Assembly (NCBI RefSeq): GCF_003731765.1
Contig: NZ_MOAL01000006.1
Span: 440,563 to 504,562 of the forward strand
From: Pseudomonas chlororaphis
GTDB taxonomy: Bacteria > Pseudomonadota > Gammaproteobacteria > Pseudomonadales > Pseudomonadaceae
Length of the DNA stretch: 64,000 nucleotides
Direction of reading: 5' to 3'
A model generated the notes under the pieces. The model worked only from the letters and a program-made list of their open reading frames with translations. It searched no databases and was not told the origin of the DNA. The number at the start of each line of letters is the position of its first letter. Position 1 is the first letter of the stretch. The translations under genes were made by a program, and so were the position numbers. Shown one piece after another: positions 1-8,218 of the stretch.

Positions 1-192
1 CGAGTAGAAGCGGTCAGCACTGAACGGGTCCGAATCCGGACACCTCAGCGTAGGGCATTGCTCTGGCGGCATCACGCCGCGCACCCGGCAGGGTCGTGCC
101 TCAGCGCAAGCTGAGGGCCAGAACAATGGTCTGTCCGCAACCTGGGCATGCCTTGCCGGTGATATTCCCCGATCACCTATCAAGGGCCGTCC

Positions 193-1014
193 ATGAAAGC
201 ACTCCGCACCGCACAACCTACACGTTCACGCCTGCGCCGCAGCCTGCTGCCACTCTGCGCCTTGGCCAGCGTCGGCGCCGAAGCCAGCCCCCTGCTGTGG
301 AACGACAACAGCCTGAGCTACCTCTACGGCCAGCACTTCAAAGTCGACGGCACCGGCGACGACACCCAGCAAACCATCACCTTCGAACACGCCAGCGGCT
401 GGACCTGGGGCGACGTGTTCCTGTTCGTCGACAACAAATGGTCCAACGGCCTCTCCGGCAACGACGGCCACACCTACTACGGCGAATTCTCCCCACGCCT
501 GTCCCTGGGCAAAATCAGCGGCCAGCCCCTGCGCTACGGCATCGTCAAAGACGTGCTGATCGCCGCCACGTATGAGCGCGGCGAAAACCGCAACCGCAAA
601 TACCTCCTCGGCCCCGCCGTCGACCTCGACCTTCCGGGCTTCGACCGCTTCTCCCTCAACACCTACTACCGCCAACCCGACGGCATCACCGGCAAAGCCG
701 CCGGCCAATGGCAAATCAACCCCACTTGGGCCATGACCTTCCCCCTGGGCCGCTCCGACATCCTCTTCGACGGCTACCTGGAGTGGTACGTCAACGACGT
801 CGGCACCAAAGGCACCTCCAACTTCGTGGCCAAAAGCTTGCACATCAACCCGCAGCTTAAATACGACGTGGGCAAGGCGCTGGGGCAGACGGCCAAGCGG
901 TTTTATGCGGGGCTGGAGTGGGATTATTGGTCGGATAAATATGGGATCGAAGACAGCCCGGGGTTCAAGACGGATCAGAATGCGTTGAGTGTGTTGGTGA
1001 AGGTGCATTTTTGA
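193..1014 (+). CDS. Tsx/OmpK-like outer-membrane channel protein
   Basis: This 273-residue protein resembles the nucleoside-specific channel (Tsx/OmpK) family of outer-membrane beta-barrels. The N-terminus carries Arg/Lys residues and then a hydrophobic stretch ending near ASVGAEAS, a plausible Sec signal peptide. The mature part has alternating aromatic and polar strands (WTWGDVFLFVDNKW, TYYGEFSPRLSLGK) and ends in VKVHF with a terminal Phe, the usual BamA recognition pattern. It stands alone in a strongly GC-rich stretch, so it is core genome. The transported substrate cannot be read from the sequence; nucleoside uptake is inferred from the family. Confidence 0.8.
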   Translation: MKALRTAQPTRSRLRRSLLPLCALASVGAEASPLLWNDNSLSYLYGQHFKVDGTGDDTQQTITFEHASGWTWGDVFLFVDNKWSNGLSGNDGHTYYGEFSPRLSLGKISGQPLRYGIVKDVLIAATYERGENRNRKYLLGPAVDLDLPGFDRFSLNTYYRQPDGITGKAAGQWQINPTWAMTFPLGRSDILFDGYLEWYVNDVGTKGTSNFVAKSLHINPQLKYDVGKALGQTAKRFYAGLEWDYWSDKYGIEDSPGFKTDQNALSVLVKVHF

Positions 1015-1193
1015 GGGGGGCGTGAGGAGGGAGGGCTGGGGCGCGGTGCGCCCTGGTTGTCATATTGGTGTTGCTGGGGAATGTCAGTGGTTCGAACATG
1101 ACCTTTTTGACTAAAGGTGGACTAGTCAGTTTGATGGCTAACTGACATCATTTGGCGCCTAAGACAACACTCATCAAAAGGATATGGTTCGTA

Positions 1194-1865
1194 ATGAGCA
1201 AGGAATTAACAGCCGGCAAGCTCCAGCAAGCATTGGAATGGGCATACGACAAGGCAATGGACGGTATCCCAGGTACGGGAACGTCGAAAGAGTTCGCAGA
1301 TGAGTACCTCAGCAATAACGACAACGCAGTAGACGCGACCAACTCCCTTATCCGTTGGCAGAACACCAAAGCTGCGACGTCTGGATTTCTGACAGGTCTT
1401 GGTGGTGTGATCACCTTACCTGTGACCATCCCCGCTAACATCGCCAGTGTCATGTACGTTCAGTTGCGCATGATTACTGCTATTGCCTATATCGGAGGCC
1501 ACGATCCTCGTGATGACCGTGTCAAAGCGCTGGTTTACACCTGCCTGGCCGGTAACGCAGCGAAGGACATCCTCAAGGATGTAGGCATTTCATTTGCGAA
1601 TAAGCTTGCCATCAGCTCCATTCAAAAAATCAGTGGAGCAACCCTCACCAAAATCAACCAAGCAGTGGGCTTTCGCTTATTGACCAAGTTTGGCAGTACC
1701 GGCGTGATCAACCTTGGCAAAGCCGTTCCCCTATTGGGTGGACTGGTCGGTGCGACGTTTGACTCTGTGACTACAAACACGGTGGGCAACGTGGCTCGTG
1801 ACGTGTTTGTGGGGGATGGCAGTAAATCTAAGGCAGAAGTTGAGGTAAGGACGACTGCCGAATAA
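1194..1865 (+). CDS. EcsC family protein
   Basis: A 223-residue protein matching the EcsC family: an amphipathic N-terminus, then a Gly-rich hydrophobic core (TSGFLTGLGGVITLPVTIPANIASVMYVQLRMITAIAYIGG) and a second Gly-rich hydrophobic helix near the C-terminus (AVPLLGGLVGATFDSV). EcsC proteins are membrane-associated and their biochemical role is unclear; some sit in stress or defence neighbourhoods. I chose ATG 1194 because AAAAGGA precedes it; an in-frame TTG at 1152 has no ribosome-binding site. A hairpin terminator follows. Base composition is less GC-rich than the upstream gene, so this may be the edge of accessory DNA. Confidence 0.72.
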   Translation: MSKELTAGKLQQALEWAYDKAMDGIPGTGTSKEFADEYLSNNDNAVDATNSLIRWQNTKAATSGFLTGLGGVITLPVTIPANIASVMYVQLRMITAIAYIGGHDPRDDRVKALVYTCLAGNAAKDILKDVGISFANKLAISSIQKISGATLTKINQAVGFRLLTKFGSTGVINLGKAVPLLGGLVGATFDSVTTNTVGNVARDVFVGDGSKSKAEVEVRTTAE

Positions 1866-1967
1866 CCGCATCAGCTCCGGACCTGAGTCGATGCCAGTTG
1901 ATGTTGCGCCTGCCGCAAACTTGAGCGTTACAAACGTCACCAGATCGTCTGGTGTTTCACGGACTTG

Positions 1968-1998
1968 AAAACGGGGTACGCCAGTGGTGACCCCGTTT
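1968..1998 (+). terminator. Rho-independent terminator-like hairpin
   Basis: AAACGGGGT and ACCCCGTTT form a 9-bp stem around a short loop, followed by CCGGTTTTT. It lies after the EcsC gene and before the convergent DUF6124 gene, so it probably ends the EcsC transcript. Confidence 0.6.
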
Positions 1999-2030
1999 CC
2001 GGTTTTTCGGGCTTTCGAGCGTTTAGTCGA

Positions 2031-2414
2031 TTACCGAGGCTTCGCCGGTCTATTGGCATCCAGCAAAGAGTCCACGACCGCTCCAGCCATTTCCACTGAG
2101 TGGATCATCGACCAAATCAACCCTCGCTCTACACCGCTAGCGCATTCGGTGATTTCATCGCTGACTTGAACCGCGCAATCGAGCAGTAGCGAGACATGAA
2201 CCAAGGCTTCTTCGGCACTGATACCGGCGCGCACGCTGAACAGCGAGTCGCGGTCGATTGAGATGGGTGCCGTGTCTTTCAGGGAACTGAGGATGGATAC
2301 CTCGGCGTTGTTCGAGGCGAGGGCCAGGCGAATACGCTGGGTGTCGCGATCATGTTCGGGGGTTCTGAATTGCCCGGGTAAGGTCAGGGGCGGGTCGGGG
2401 ACAAGCTTTTTCAT
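2031..2414 (-). CDS. DUF6124 family small protein
   Basis: A 127-residue soluble protein beginning MKKLVPDPPL, a typical start for the small DUF6124-type proteins found in many copies in Pseudomonas genomes. The middle contains DSLFSVRAGISAEEALVHVSLLLDCA and ends in a helical stretch, so it is likely an all-alpha cytoplasmic protein. No catalytic motif is visible and the function is unknown. The start ATG has AGGAG upstream, and that site lies inside an elaborate structured leader (2415-2700), so translation is probably controlled by RNA folding. The family assignment is from memory of the N-terminal pattern and gene context. Confidence 0.65.
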   Translation of the reverse strand: MKKLVPDPPLTLPGQFRTPEHDRDTQRIRLALASNNAEVSILSSLKDTAPISIDRDSLFSVRAGISAEEALVHVSLLLDCAVQVSDEITECASGVERGLIWSMIHSVEMAGAVVDSLLDANRPAKPR

Positions 2415-2700
2415 GGTGCATCTCCTAGTACAGCTTTAGGAGCCATCACCGTCGCTGCTAAACGATAGGGTGGCGGCCGTTTGCAGGTTAGCAGACCGGT
2501 GTACTAGGAACCCGGCGCACCCGAAGGTGCCCTGCGCACGGCCACCATAAAACTGGGGCCGAAAAGAAGCGCCTCGTAAGAGGAGGCACTTTGCGCCTAG
2601 TACACGAGCTGCTAAACCCGGTCACTGATATGCAGTGACGAACCGAGCCTAGACAGCGCTTCTCATAGGCGCAAGCGGTTCGGATTCTCTAGGAAAAGTC
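2415..2700 (-). promoter_or_regulatory. Structured 5' leader of DUF6124 gene with alternative pairings
   Basis: Read as mRNA (minus strand), the leader has two direct copies of TTTAGCAG...TGTACTAGG (plus-strand 2609-2617/2596-2605 and 2455-2463/2423-2432). Between them lies an inverse copy, CCTAGTACAC...CTGCTAA (2499-2508/2488-2494). The middle copy can pair with either outer copy. The 3' copy contains the Shine-Dalgarno AGGAG, which can also close a local hairpin CTCCTA...TAGGAG (2422-2442). Further hairpins lie upstream (GTCACTG/CAGTGAC at 2621-2639; GAACCG...CGGTTC around 2640-2681). The pairings are seen directly; a switching role is inferred. Confidence 0.6.
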
Positions 2701-3067
2701 GCTTAATGGAAAGCGAAGCGCCTTACGCTGGTTGGCGAATTGGGGGCGGGTTTTGGGTTTCGGGATGTAATGCCCCGTTTGGATACTCAGAATGTCGAGG
2801 CACTGAGAGCTCGGTCGACGGTTTAAAAAATGCCCCGACGAAAGCGCAGTTTCAAAAAACTCTCAATCTGCTGGGACAAAATCGTCAGTGCTCGACAGCG
2901 GAGCGCCATTCAAACCTTGCACTTGATCCAATCGTCGGGTATCAGCTCTACGCACTAGAAAGGTCATGCCGTCGATCTGGGTGAGTGAGCCTATAGGTAT
3001 CAGTTAGCTTCGTTTGCGCGAATCAGCTCGAGAGCGGCTATGAACAAAACAACAGGGAGAAACACCA
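2701..3067. other. Intergenic stretch without a supported gene
   Basis: I see no convincing gene here. A 92-codon open frame (2706-2984, plus) has no ribosome-binding site and no recognisable protein character. The promoter of the leader on the minus strand and that of the Mrr-like gene on the plus strand should both lie here, but neither has clear consensus hexamers. Confidence 0.5.
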
Positions 3068-4111
3068 ATGGCCGTATGGCTAGTCCGGGCAGGATCGGGA
3101 GGCGAGTTTGAGGACAAATTCATTAGCGAGCGCCGCGTCTATGTGACGTGGGATGGGCTGAATGTCGATTTGAGTACCCTCAAGAATCGCGAACAAGTAC
3201 AGACAGAGTTGTCGGTACGTTACCCAGAATCGAAGCCGAAAACACTGCAAAATTGGAGCAGCCAGATTTGGCCCTTCGCTCAGCGTATGCAGGCTGGAGA
3301 TTTGATCGTACTGCCGCTCAAAACCCAGCCGGTGGTTTATATCGGCAAACTTGTCGAGGGCTATCATTTCTCTAGCGCTGGCCCTGATCCATTTTTTCAT
3401 TGGCGAGCGGTTGAGTGGATTGGCGAAGCAATTCCACGTTCCAACTTCTCCCAAGACCTGCTCTACAGCTTCGGCGCGTTTATGACCATTTGCCGCATTC
3501 AGCGCAATAACGCAGAAGAGCGCATTCGCTCCATGGCCAGCCACAATTGGCAGCCCGAGACGTTGCAGCAGTTGGTGTGTGACACCGCTACTGCATCGGA
3601 TGAGGTGGCTGTTGAAGAAGCCGAAACAGATCTAGAACGCACCGGTAAAGACCATATCGTTCGACTGATTGAACGGCGTTTCAAAGGGCACCGCCTGACC
3701 TCTCTGGTAGCGGCGATACTGCGTGCACAAGGCTTCAGCGTCTGGCAAAGCCCCGAAGGCGCCGATGGCGGCGTTGATATTTTGGCCAGTAACGGCGTGA
3801 TGGGTTTTGGCGGGCAAGCCATCTGCGTTGAAGTGAAGTCGGGCACGGGTTTGGTTGATCGACCAACTGTCGATAAATTGCTTGGCGCGATGACTAAGTT
3901 CAATGCTGGTCAGGGGCTATTCGTGGCATGGGGTGGTTATCGCGCGAATGTGCAAAAAGAGCTGGCGTCGAGCTTCTTCCGCCTGCGCTTGTGGAATCAG
4001 GATGATCTGCTGGAGCAGCTGTTTATGTATTACGACCGGCTGGATGAGGGGATCAAATCAGAGTTGCCATTGAAGCGGATTTGGACAGCGGCACTGTCGG
4101 AAGAAATTTGA
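3068..4111 (+). CDS. Mrr-like restriction endonuclease
   Basis: A 347-residue protein whose C-terminal half is an Mrr-type PD-(D/E)xK nuclease domain. Around residues 200-290 it reads GHRLTSLVAAILRAQGF, then GADGGVDILAS and ICVEVKSG, giving the catalytic Asp and Glu-x-Lys. The N-terminal ~150 residues (MAVWLVRAGSGGEFEDKF...) occur in other restriction-system proteins and probably sense or bind DNA. Mrr enzymes usually cut modified DNA (type IV restriction). The start has GGGAG at good spacing. It opens the defence island and is a single-gene unit. Specificity cannot be read. Confidence 0.8.
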   Translation: MAVWLVRAGSGGEFEDKFISERRVYVTWDGLNVDLSTLKNREQVQTELSVRYPESKPKTLQNWSSQIWPFAQRMQAGDLIVLPLKTQPVVYIGKLVEGYHFSSAGPDPFFHWRAVEWIGEAIPRSNFSQDLLYSFGAFMTICRIQRNNAEERIRSMASHNWQPETLQQLVCDTATASDEVAVEEAETDLERTGKDHIVRLIERRFKGHRLTSLVAAILRAQGFSVWQSPEGADGGVDILASNGVMGFGGQAICVEVKSGTGLVDRPTVDKLLGAMTKFNAGQGLFVAWGGYRANVQKELASSFFRLRLWNQDDLLEQLFMYYDRLDEGIKSELPLKRIWTAALSEEI

Positions 4112-4193
4112 TTGGGTTGGAAAAGCCGGCTTGTGGGTGGCGGTTTTTTTGAATTTTTGCCTTATTTTGCTAGGCATTGTGAAGCTAAATATT

Positions 4194-4217
4194 TTTGTCC
4201 CCCCATTTGTCCCCCCA
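4194..4217. repeat. Two tandem copies of TTTGTCCCCCCA
   Basis: An exact 12-bp direct repeat, head to tail, in the gap between the Mrr-like gene and the HNH gene. Function is unknown; it may mark an old junction or be a protein-binding site. Confidence 0.5.
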
Positions 4218-4319
4218 GGCTGACTTTGCGTGTTGGTTTTGAAGGGCAGAGTCAGAACCAGCTAGCGCTGAGCTTAACGTTCACATAGCTAAGTATCAAT
4301 GTAACCGCCCGGGCAGCAT

Positions 4320-5303
4320 TTAGGTTGCGAATAGCAAAAATGCTTCGAGCTTAATTCCGAATTTTTCCAAGGTCTCGAATTCGCCGCGCTCGTACGCCAC
4401 TCTCACCCATCCCCTTTTGGCTGCAATATAGACTGCCTCAGGGAGCATCATGGTTCTGATACCCATTACAGTCTTGGCAATATGGTCGAGATTCTCCGAT
4501 CGACCATCGTCGGGGAAGTCGGCCGAATTTGCCATTCGATTATGTTGGCGTACCAGCCTCTGCAAGTCATCGATCTTTGATCTGAGTTCATTGATCTGGT
4601 CTCGTCTAGCTTCCACCAGATCTTTACGTTGCAACGCATAAACGTCGATCGATGCTTTGCCCCGCGGACTTTCGACGCCGTTCACAACGGCCCGTACCAA
4701 GCCGGTCTCGTCGAATGCAAGGTGTTCCGTTGGCTGATCGACACAGGGATGCAGCAGTAGCCGCAGATCCGCCTCGGCGGCAATATTTCCACCATGTGCC
4801 CGCACTCGCTTGGATTCGTCCGATAGGGGAAATTGGCTGCCTTTCCCAAGGAGGGTATTTGCGCTTTGCCCTGGCACTTCATGGTTGCGTACACGATTGC
4901 AGTGTTGGCATGAAATCAAAAGATTATCCCAATCACCTGCGAGCCAGTAGTAACCTGGTTTGAGTTCGGTCGTGCCCGAGCCAATAGAAGCCTTGGGTCG
5001 ATAATGCTCAATATCGGCGGAGCTCACTGCTCCAAATTTGCTCTCGCAATAAGCGCATTTGCTTCGAAAATCTCTGGCTAAGACGTTCGCAAGCGCTTTG
5101 TCTTTGTAGACTTTAAAGCTGAAGGATTTCTCGCCTAATTTTTCGTTGTTGTGATAATTGGCGACGTTCGTGAAAAAGGTAATCGCAGCCGCGCGCTCGC
5201 GCTCAAAGCGGGTAACCTTTGTCTTTCCGTCCGCTGCTTTTACAGTCGTCTTTGTATAGAGAGGCAGCGTTTCCGCATCCGATGAGCGCGAAACGTAAAT
5301 CAT
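4320..5303 (-). CDS. HNH endonuclease, PtuB-like (Septu-type partner)
   Basis: A 327-residue HNH nuclease. Around residues 82-140 it shows CAYCESKF, then DIEHYRPKA with the catalytic His, then WDNLLISCQHCNRVRNH, the arrangement of the retron/Septu-type HNH family. The C-terminal half has a helical stretch (EARRDQINELRSKIDDLQRLV) that may form a coiled coil with a partner. Its ATG overlaps the stop of the upstream ATPase fusion gene by 4 bp (ATGA), so the two are translationally coupled. By analogy with PtuA/PtuB it is the effector nuclease of an ATPase-gated anti-phage system. The family is clear; the trigger and target are unknown. Confidence 0.8.
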   Translation of the reverse strand: MIYVSRSSDAETLPLYTKTTVKAADGKTKVTRFERERAAAITFFTNVANYHNNEKLGEKSFSFKVYKDKALANVLARDFRSKCAYCESKFGAVSSADIEHYRPKASIGSGTTELKPGYYWLAGDWDNLLISCQHCNRVRNHEVPGQSANTLLGKGSQFPLSDESKRVRAHGGNIAAEADLRLLLHPCVDQPTEHLAFDETGLVRAVVNGVESPRGKASIDVYALQRKDLVEARRDQINELRSKIDDLQRLVRQHNRMANSADFPDDGRSENLDHIAKTVMGIRTMMLPEAVYIAAKRGWVRVAYERGEFETLEKFGIKLEAFLLFAT

Positions 5304-7615
5304 ATCTGCTCCTCTCCAGTCTCTGCGATGTCACCGATTAGGTTGTCCCAGATTGCTGATATCTCACTAACCGCCTTCTCGCGAATTTCTTCGTGCGCGA
5401 GGTCTGGCAAAGATTTTTGCCTTGCCAGTAGTCGGTCGATCGCCTCAAGGTAAAGGCCTTCGCGCTGGCTCTCTCCGAACTGTTTGCGTCGTTCGAGTTG
5501 GTTGGTTAGCTCTGTGAGTTCGACCTCATTCTGTTCATCGCGCGTATCCATCGCAAGTAACGCATAGTAGCGATCGAAGAGCCGTTCGACGTCGGGATCC
5601 GTTGTAGAGTTGAGCCCGAAGAAAGGCGATGTGAGCAACTGATCGACCCGGAAGTCAGCCGGTGAAGGTAGATCCGTAATGATTTCGACTTCATGGTTCG
5701 CTCCACGATGCATCACTACAATTTCACCCTCTGACAGTCCTCGAAGGCACAGAGGTTGATGAGTAGTGGTGATGAACTGGACCCCAGGCAGGGCTTGTCT
5801 CAGGCTATTGACGATTTGCATCTGCCAGGTTGGATGCAAATGAGCATCAAGTTCGTCAATCATCACGATACCCTCGGCTTCCAATGGATTGCTCCAAACT
5901 CTAGAGAGGATCTCAAGCATGTCGACGGTTGCTGCAACGACGGTCTGATAGCCAACACTGAGGCTGCTCAGGCTGACATTCTCCCCTGAAGCATGAAGGA
6001 AAATGTTTCCTCGGCTTCGATCAAGATAGGCGTCTGGGTCAATCGCAAGTAAATCCTTGAGGATGATTGCGACGCGGTTGAAGTCTTTTCGAGTCAGACT
6101 GGCCAGCCATTTCTGTGCATCCATCAACGGGACGAAGGGATCAAAGAGGTTTTCCACCCGGGCAAAGTCGCCTCCTGGTGGTGAGTCGTTACTTATGCGT
6201 GGCGACAGGCGTGTAGCGCCATATCCTGCCATCACCGTCTGGGGCTCCCACGCAGTTCCTCTAACCTCGCCGTCAAGCATGATGCAGACGGTCTCTTTGG
6301 ATGGGCTAGTGAACTCGAGGTGGTCTTTGAATACCTTGAGTCGGTGTGGCGTGTCGAAGCCACTCATTTTCACGGCGATCTCACCGGAGCGGCAGCGGAA
6401 TCGCACAAGCTCGGGAATACGGATGCGCTGCTCTTTGATAAGCTTTGAGATGTAGGCTGATCCACCTAATACGAGCGCGATCGCTTGGAGCACAGTGCTC
6501 TTGCCGGTGCCATTCTCACCGAGCAGCATCAACCAGCGACCTGCGCCGCTACCTTGCGTCGCTAAATCCACATAAAAGGATCCTAGCGCCCGGATGTTTC
6601 GGATGGATATGGTCTCGATGGAGCGACGTTGAGACTTATACCGTTTGATCCCTTCTTCATCGGCCAGAGAGTAACTTGCCATTCGCTCTCGATAGGCCTT
6701 GGTCGTGCGAACTGCCCTCTTCACGCTTGCGGGGCCAGATACGGGGGCCTTACTTTCAAGTGATCGAAGGTTACGCTTAATGGCGTCGTCTTCTATCACC
6801 TCCGTCAATTTGTGGTTGTTTATTTGTTGCTCAAGCCGGGCTTTATCACGCCGCAGAAATTGTTGGATCATACCGGCATAACTGGCTTCGCTCGCCGCCA
6901 TCTCCAGAAGCTCATCGAGAAACTGCTTGCTTAAGTCGACATCCTTGTCCATCGCCCAAATGACTCTTTCGAACAAGTTTCGATAGTTCTTCGCTGTCTT
7001 ATGCCTTTCATTGGCGAGATTGGGTCGATTCAATCCCAGTATTGAGATCGTCGCATTTCCTCTTTCCGTTTCGCTGAAAACCAGCCCTTCATCTGAGAAC
7101 GTAAGATGTGAGATTGGGTCGTCGAAGGTGGGATTAAGCAGCAATGGTTGTTCCACCGACAAGTCCGTGCTCGGTGTAAAGGCGCGTTTGCTTTCATCAA
7201 TTAAGGGAAATCGATTGTGCTTACCGATCGGCCCCTGCCCCTCACTTTTGTTTGCAGCAGAAAGCGACTTTCGATTGCAAGACTGACAAGCTATCAGCAG
7301 ATTTTCCCAAGAATTGGCTAGCCACCAATAGCCCGGATGATCCCTGGCCTCGGAAACGCTCGCTTTCGGTCTGAACTGCTCGATGTCGGCAAAGGAACCC
7401 ACGATCCGCGTCTCGCAGTAGGCGCATTTATCATGAAAGAGAGCGGATAGCGCTGCTTTTACAGTCGGGTGCTTATAAGCCGTGAACAGAAGTCTCCTCT
7501 GAGAGGACGCTCCCATGACTTCAGCTCCGGCGCGTGCAACTTCTAATGCCGCTTTGCTCGCCAAAGCAGCGTCCTCGAAGGGATTTCGGACAGATTTGCG
7601 GTCAACGAAGATCAT
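5300..7615 (-). CDS. HNH-AAA ATPase fusion, Septu-like (PtuB-PtuA order)
   Basis: A 771-residue two-domain protein. Residues ~1-200 resemble the PtuB HNH fold (KCAYCET..., WENLLIACQSCNRKS). Residues ~340-680 are an SMC/OLD-like ABC ATPase with Walker A GENGTGKST near 365, signature LSSLSVGYQ, and Walker B IVMIDELDAHLHP near 582 followed by TTTHQP. In the HNH part the usual DIEH(F/Y)RPK reads ADIEQFRPK, so the catalytic His is Gln and the fused domain may be inactive. The downstream gene supplies an intact HNH. The layout is that of a Septu-type system, but with ATPase and HNH in one chain. No reverse transcriptase is nearby, so it is not a retron. Confidence 0.8.
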   Translation of the reverse strand: MIFVDRKSVRNPFEDAALASKAALEVARAGAEVMGASSQRRLLFTAYKHPTVKAALSALFHDKCAYCETRIVGSFADIEQFRPKASVSEARDHPGYWWLANSWENLLIACQSCNRKSLSAANKSEGQGPIGKHNRFPLIDESKRAFTPSTDLSVEQPLLLNPTFDDPISHLTFSDEGLVFSETERGNATISILGLNRPNLANERHKTAKNYRNLFERVIWAMDKDVDLSKQFLDELLEMAASEASYAGMIQQFLRRDKARLEQQINNHKLTEVIEDDAIKRNLRSLESKAPVSGPASVKRAVRTTKAYRERMASYSLADEEGIKRYKSQRRSIETISIRNIRALGSFYVDLATQGSGAGRWLMLLGENGTGKSTVLQAIALVLGGSAYISKLIKEQRIRIPELVRFRCRSGEIAVKMSGFDTPHRLKVFKDHLEFTSPSKETVCIMLDGEVRGTAWEPQTVMAGYGATRLSPRISNDSPPGGDFARVENLFDPFVPLMDAQKWLASLTRKDFNRVAIILKDLLAIDPDAYLDRSRGNIFLHASGENVSLSSLSVGYQTVVAATVDMLEILSRVWSNPLEAEGIVMIDELDAHLHPTWQMQIVNSLRQALPGVQFITTTHQPLCLRGLSEGEIVVMHRGANHEVEIITDLPSPADFRVDQLLTSPFFGLNSTTDPDVERLFDRYYALLAMDTRDEQNEVELTELTNQLERRKQFGESQREGLYLEAIDRLLARQKSLPDLAHEEIREKAVSEISAIWDNLIGDIAETGEEQI

Positions 7616-8218
7616 CAGTAAGGGCCATCCAAATACATATCAGCGTCCGCAACTATAGGTGAAATCGGCCAAAAATCAGAACTGTTTAGGCATGCCCTCG
7701 GCCTCGGATGAACGGTTGCAATAACGTCGCAGAGCTTCGATGTCTTTGTCCTTGTCGGTGAGCAGCCATCAGCGTTGCTTCGAAGATGTTTCCGCGCTCG
7801 CAGCGAGCACGGATTCGCATTCCTCTCAACGAAATATCTCAATATGCGATGATCTGGGCGTTGAGAGATTTGGAGTAGGGACAACGCTGTAGCTGCTTAG
7901 AGGACCCGCATAAGAGACTAGAAATGGTGGTCACTGAAAATTTAAGTGCCCACCATGTCTTGACTTCGCGGGATGCGCTAGATGCCCTGTGCCGGGCACA
8001 TGCGCCTCTTGCGTGGGGCTGTCAAAATATTCGGCAACGGATCGCGAGGCAAGAACAATCAGGCGTTGCTTAAGCCCTATTCTCTCTGAGGACCGCAGAA
8101 GTTTTCTAGTTTCTCGGGAGATGTTAATGCTCCAATGGTGGCGTATTGATATTTTCTATATTGTCCGGTTCTATCTTCGCGTATGTTGATACAAATGGAT
8201 GCTAGTTCTGGAGTGAAA
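7616..8218. other. Divergent intergenic region with possible IS remnant
   Basis: This region separates the Septu-like operon from the HNH gene. An 89-codon frame starting with TTG ends exactly at the ATPase start, but it has no ribosome-binding site or recognisable domain. GGTGGTCACTGAAAATTTAA followed by GTGCCCACC (around 7925-7955) resembles terminal DNA of IS21-type elements and may be a remnant. No conserved RNA gene was seen. Confidence 0.4.

Noticed and set aside
226-1008. 260-codon minus-strand frame opposite the Tsx-like gene
   Set aside because: No ribosome site or domain; the plus strand has a signal peptide and barrel end.
2706-2984. 92-codon plus-strand frame after the DUF6124 leader
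   Set aside because: No ribosome-binding site and no recognisable protein character.
4320-7615. Retron of the PtuAB-effector type
   Set aside because: No reverse transcriptase or msr/msd-like RNA was found next to the ATPase and HNH genes.
7615-7884. 89-codon frame ending at the ATPase-fusion start
   Set aside because: TTG start without ribosome site, irregular Arg/Ser/Pro-rich composition; overlap of stop and start could be chance.
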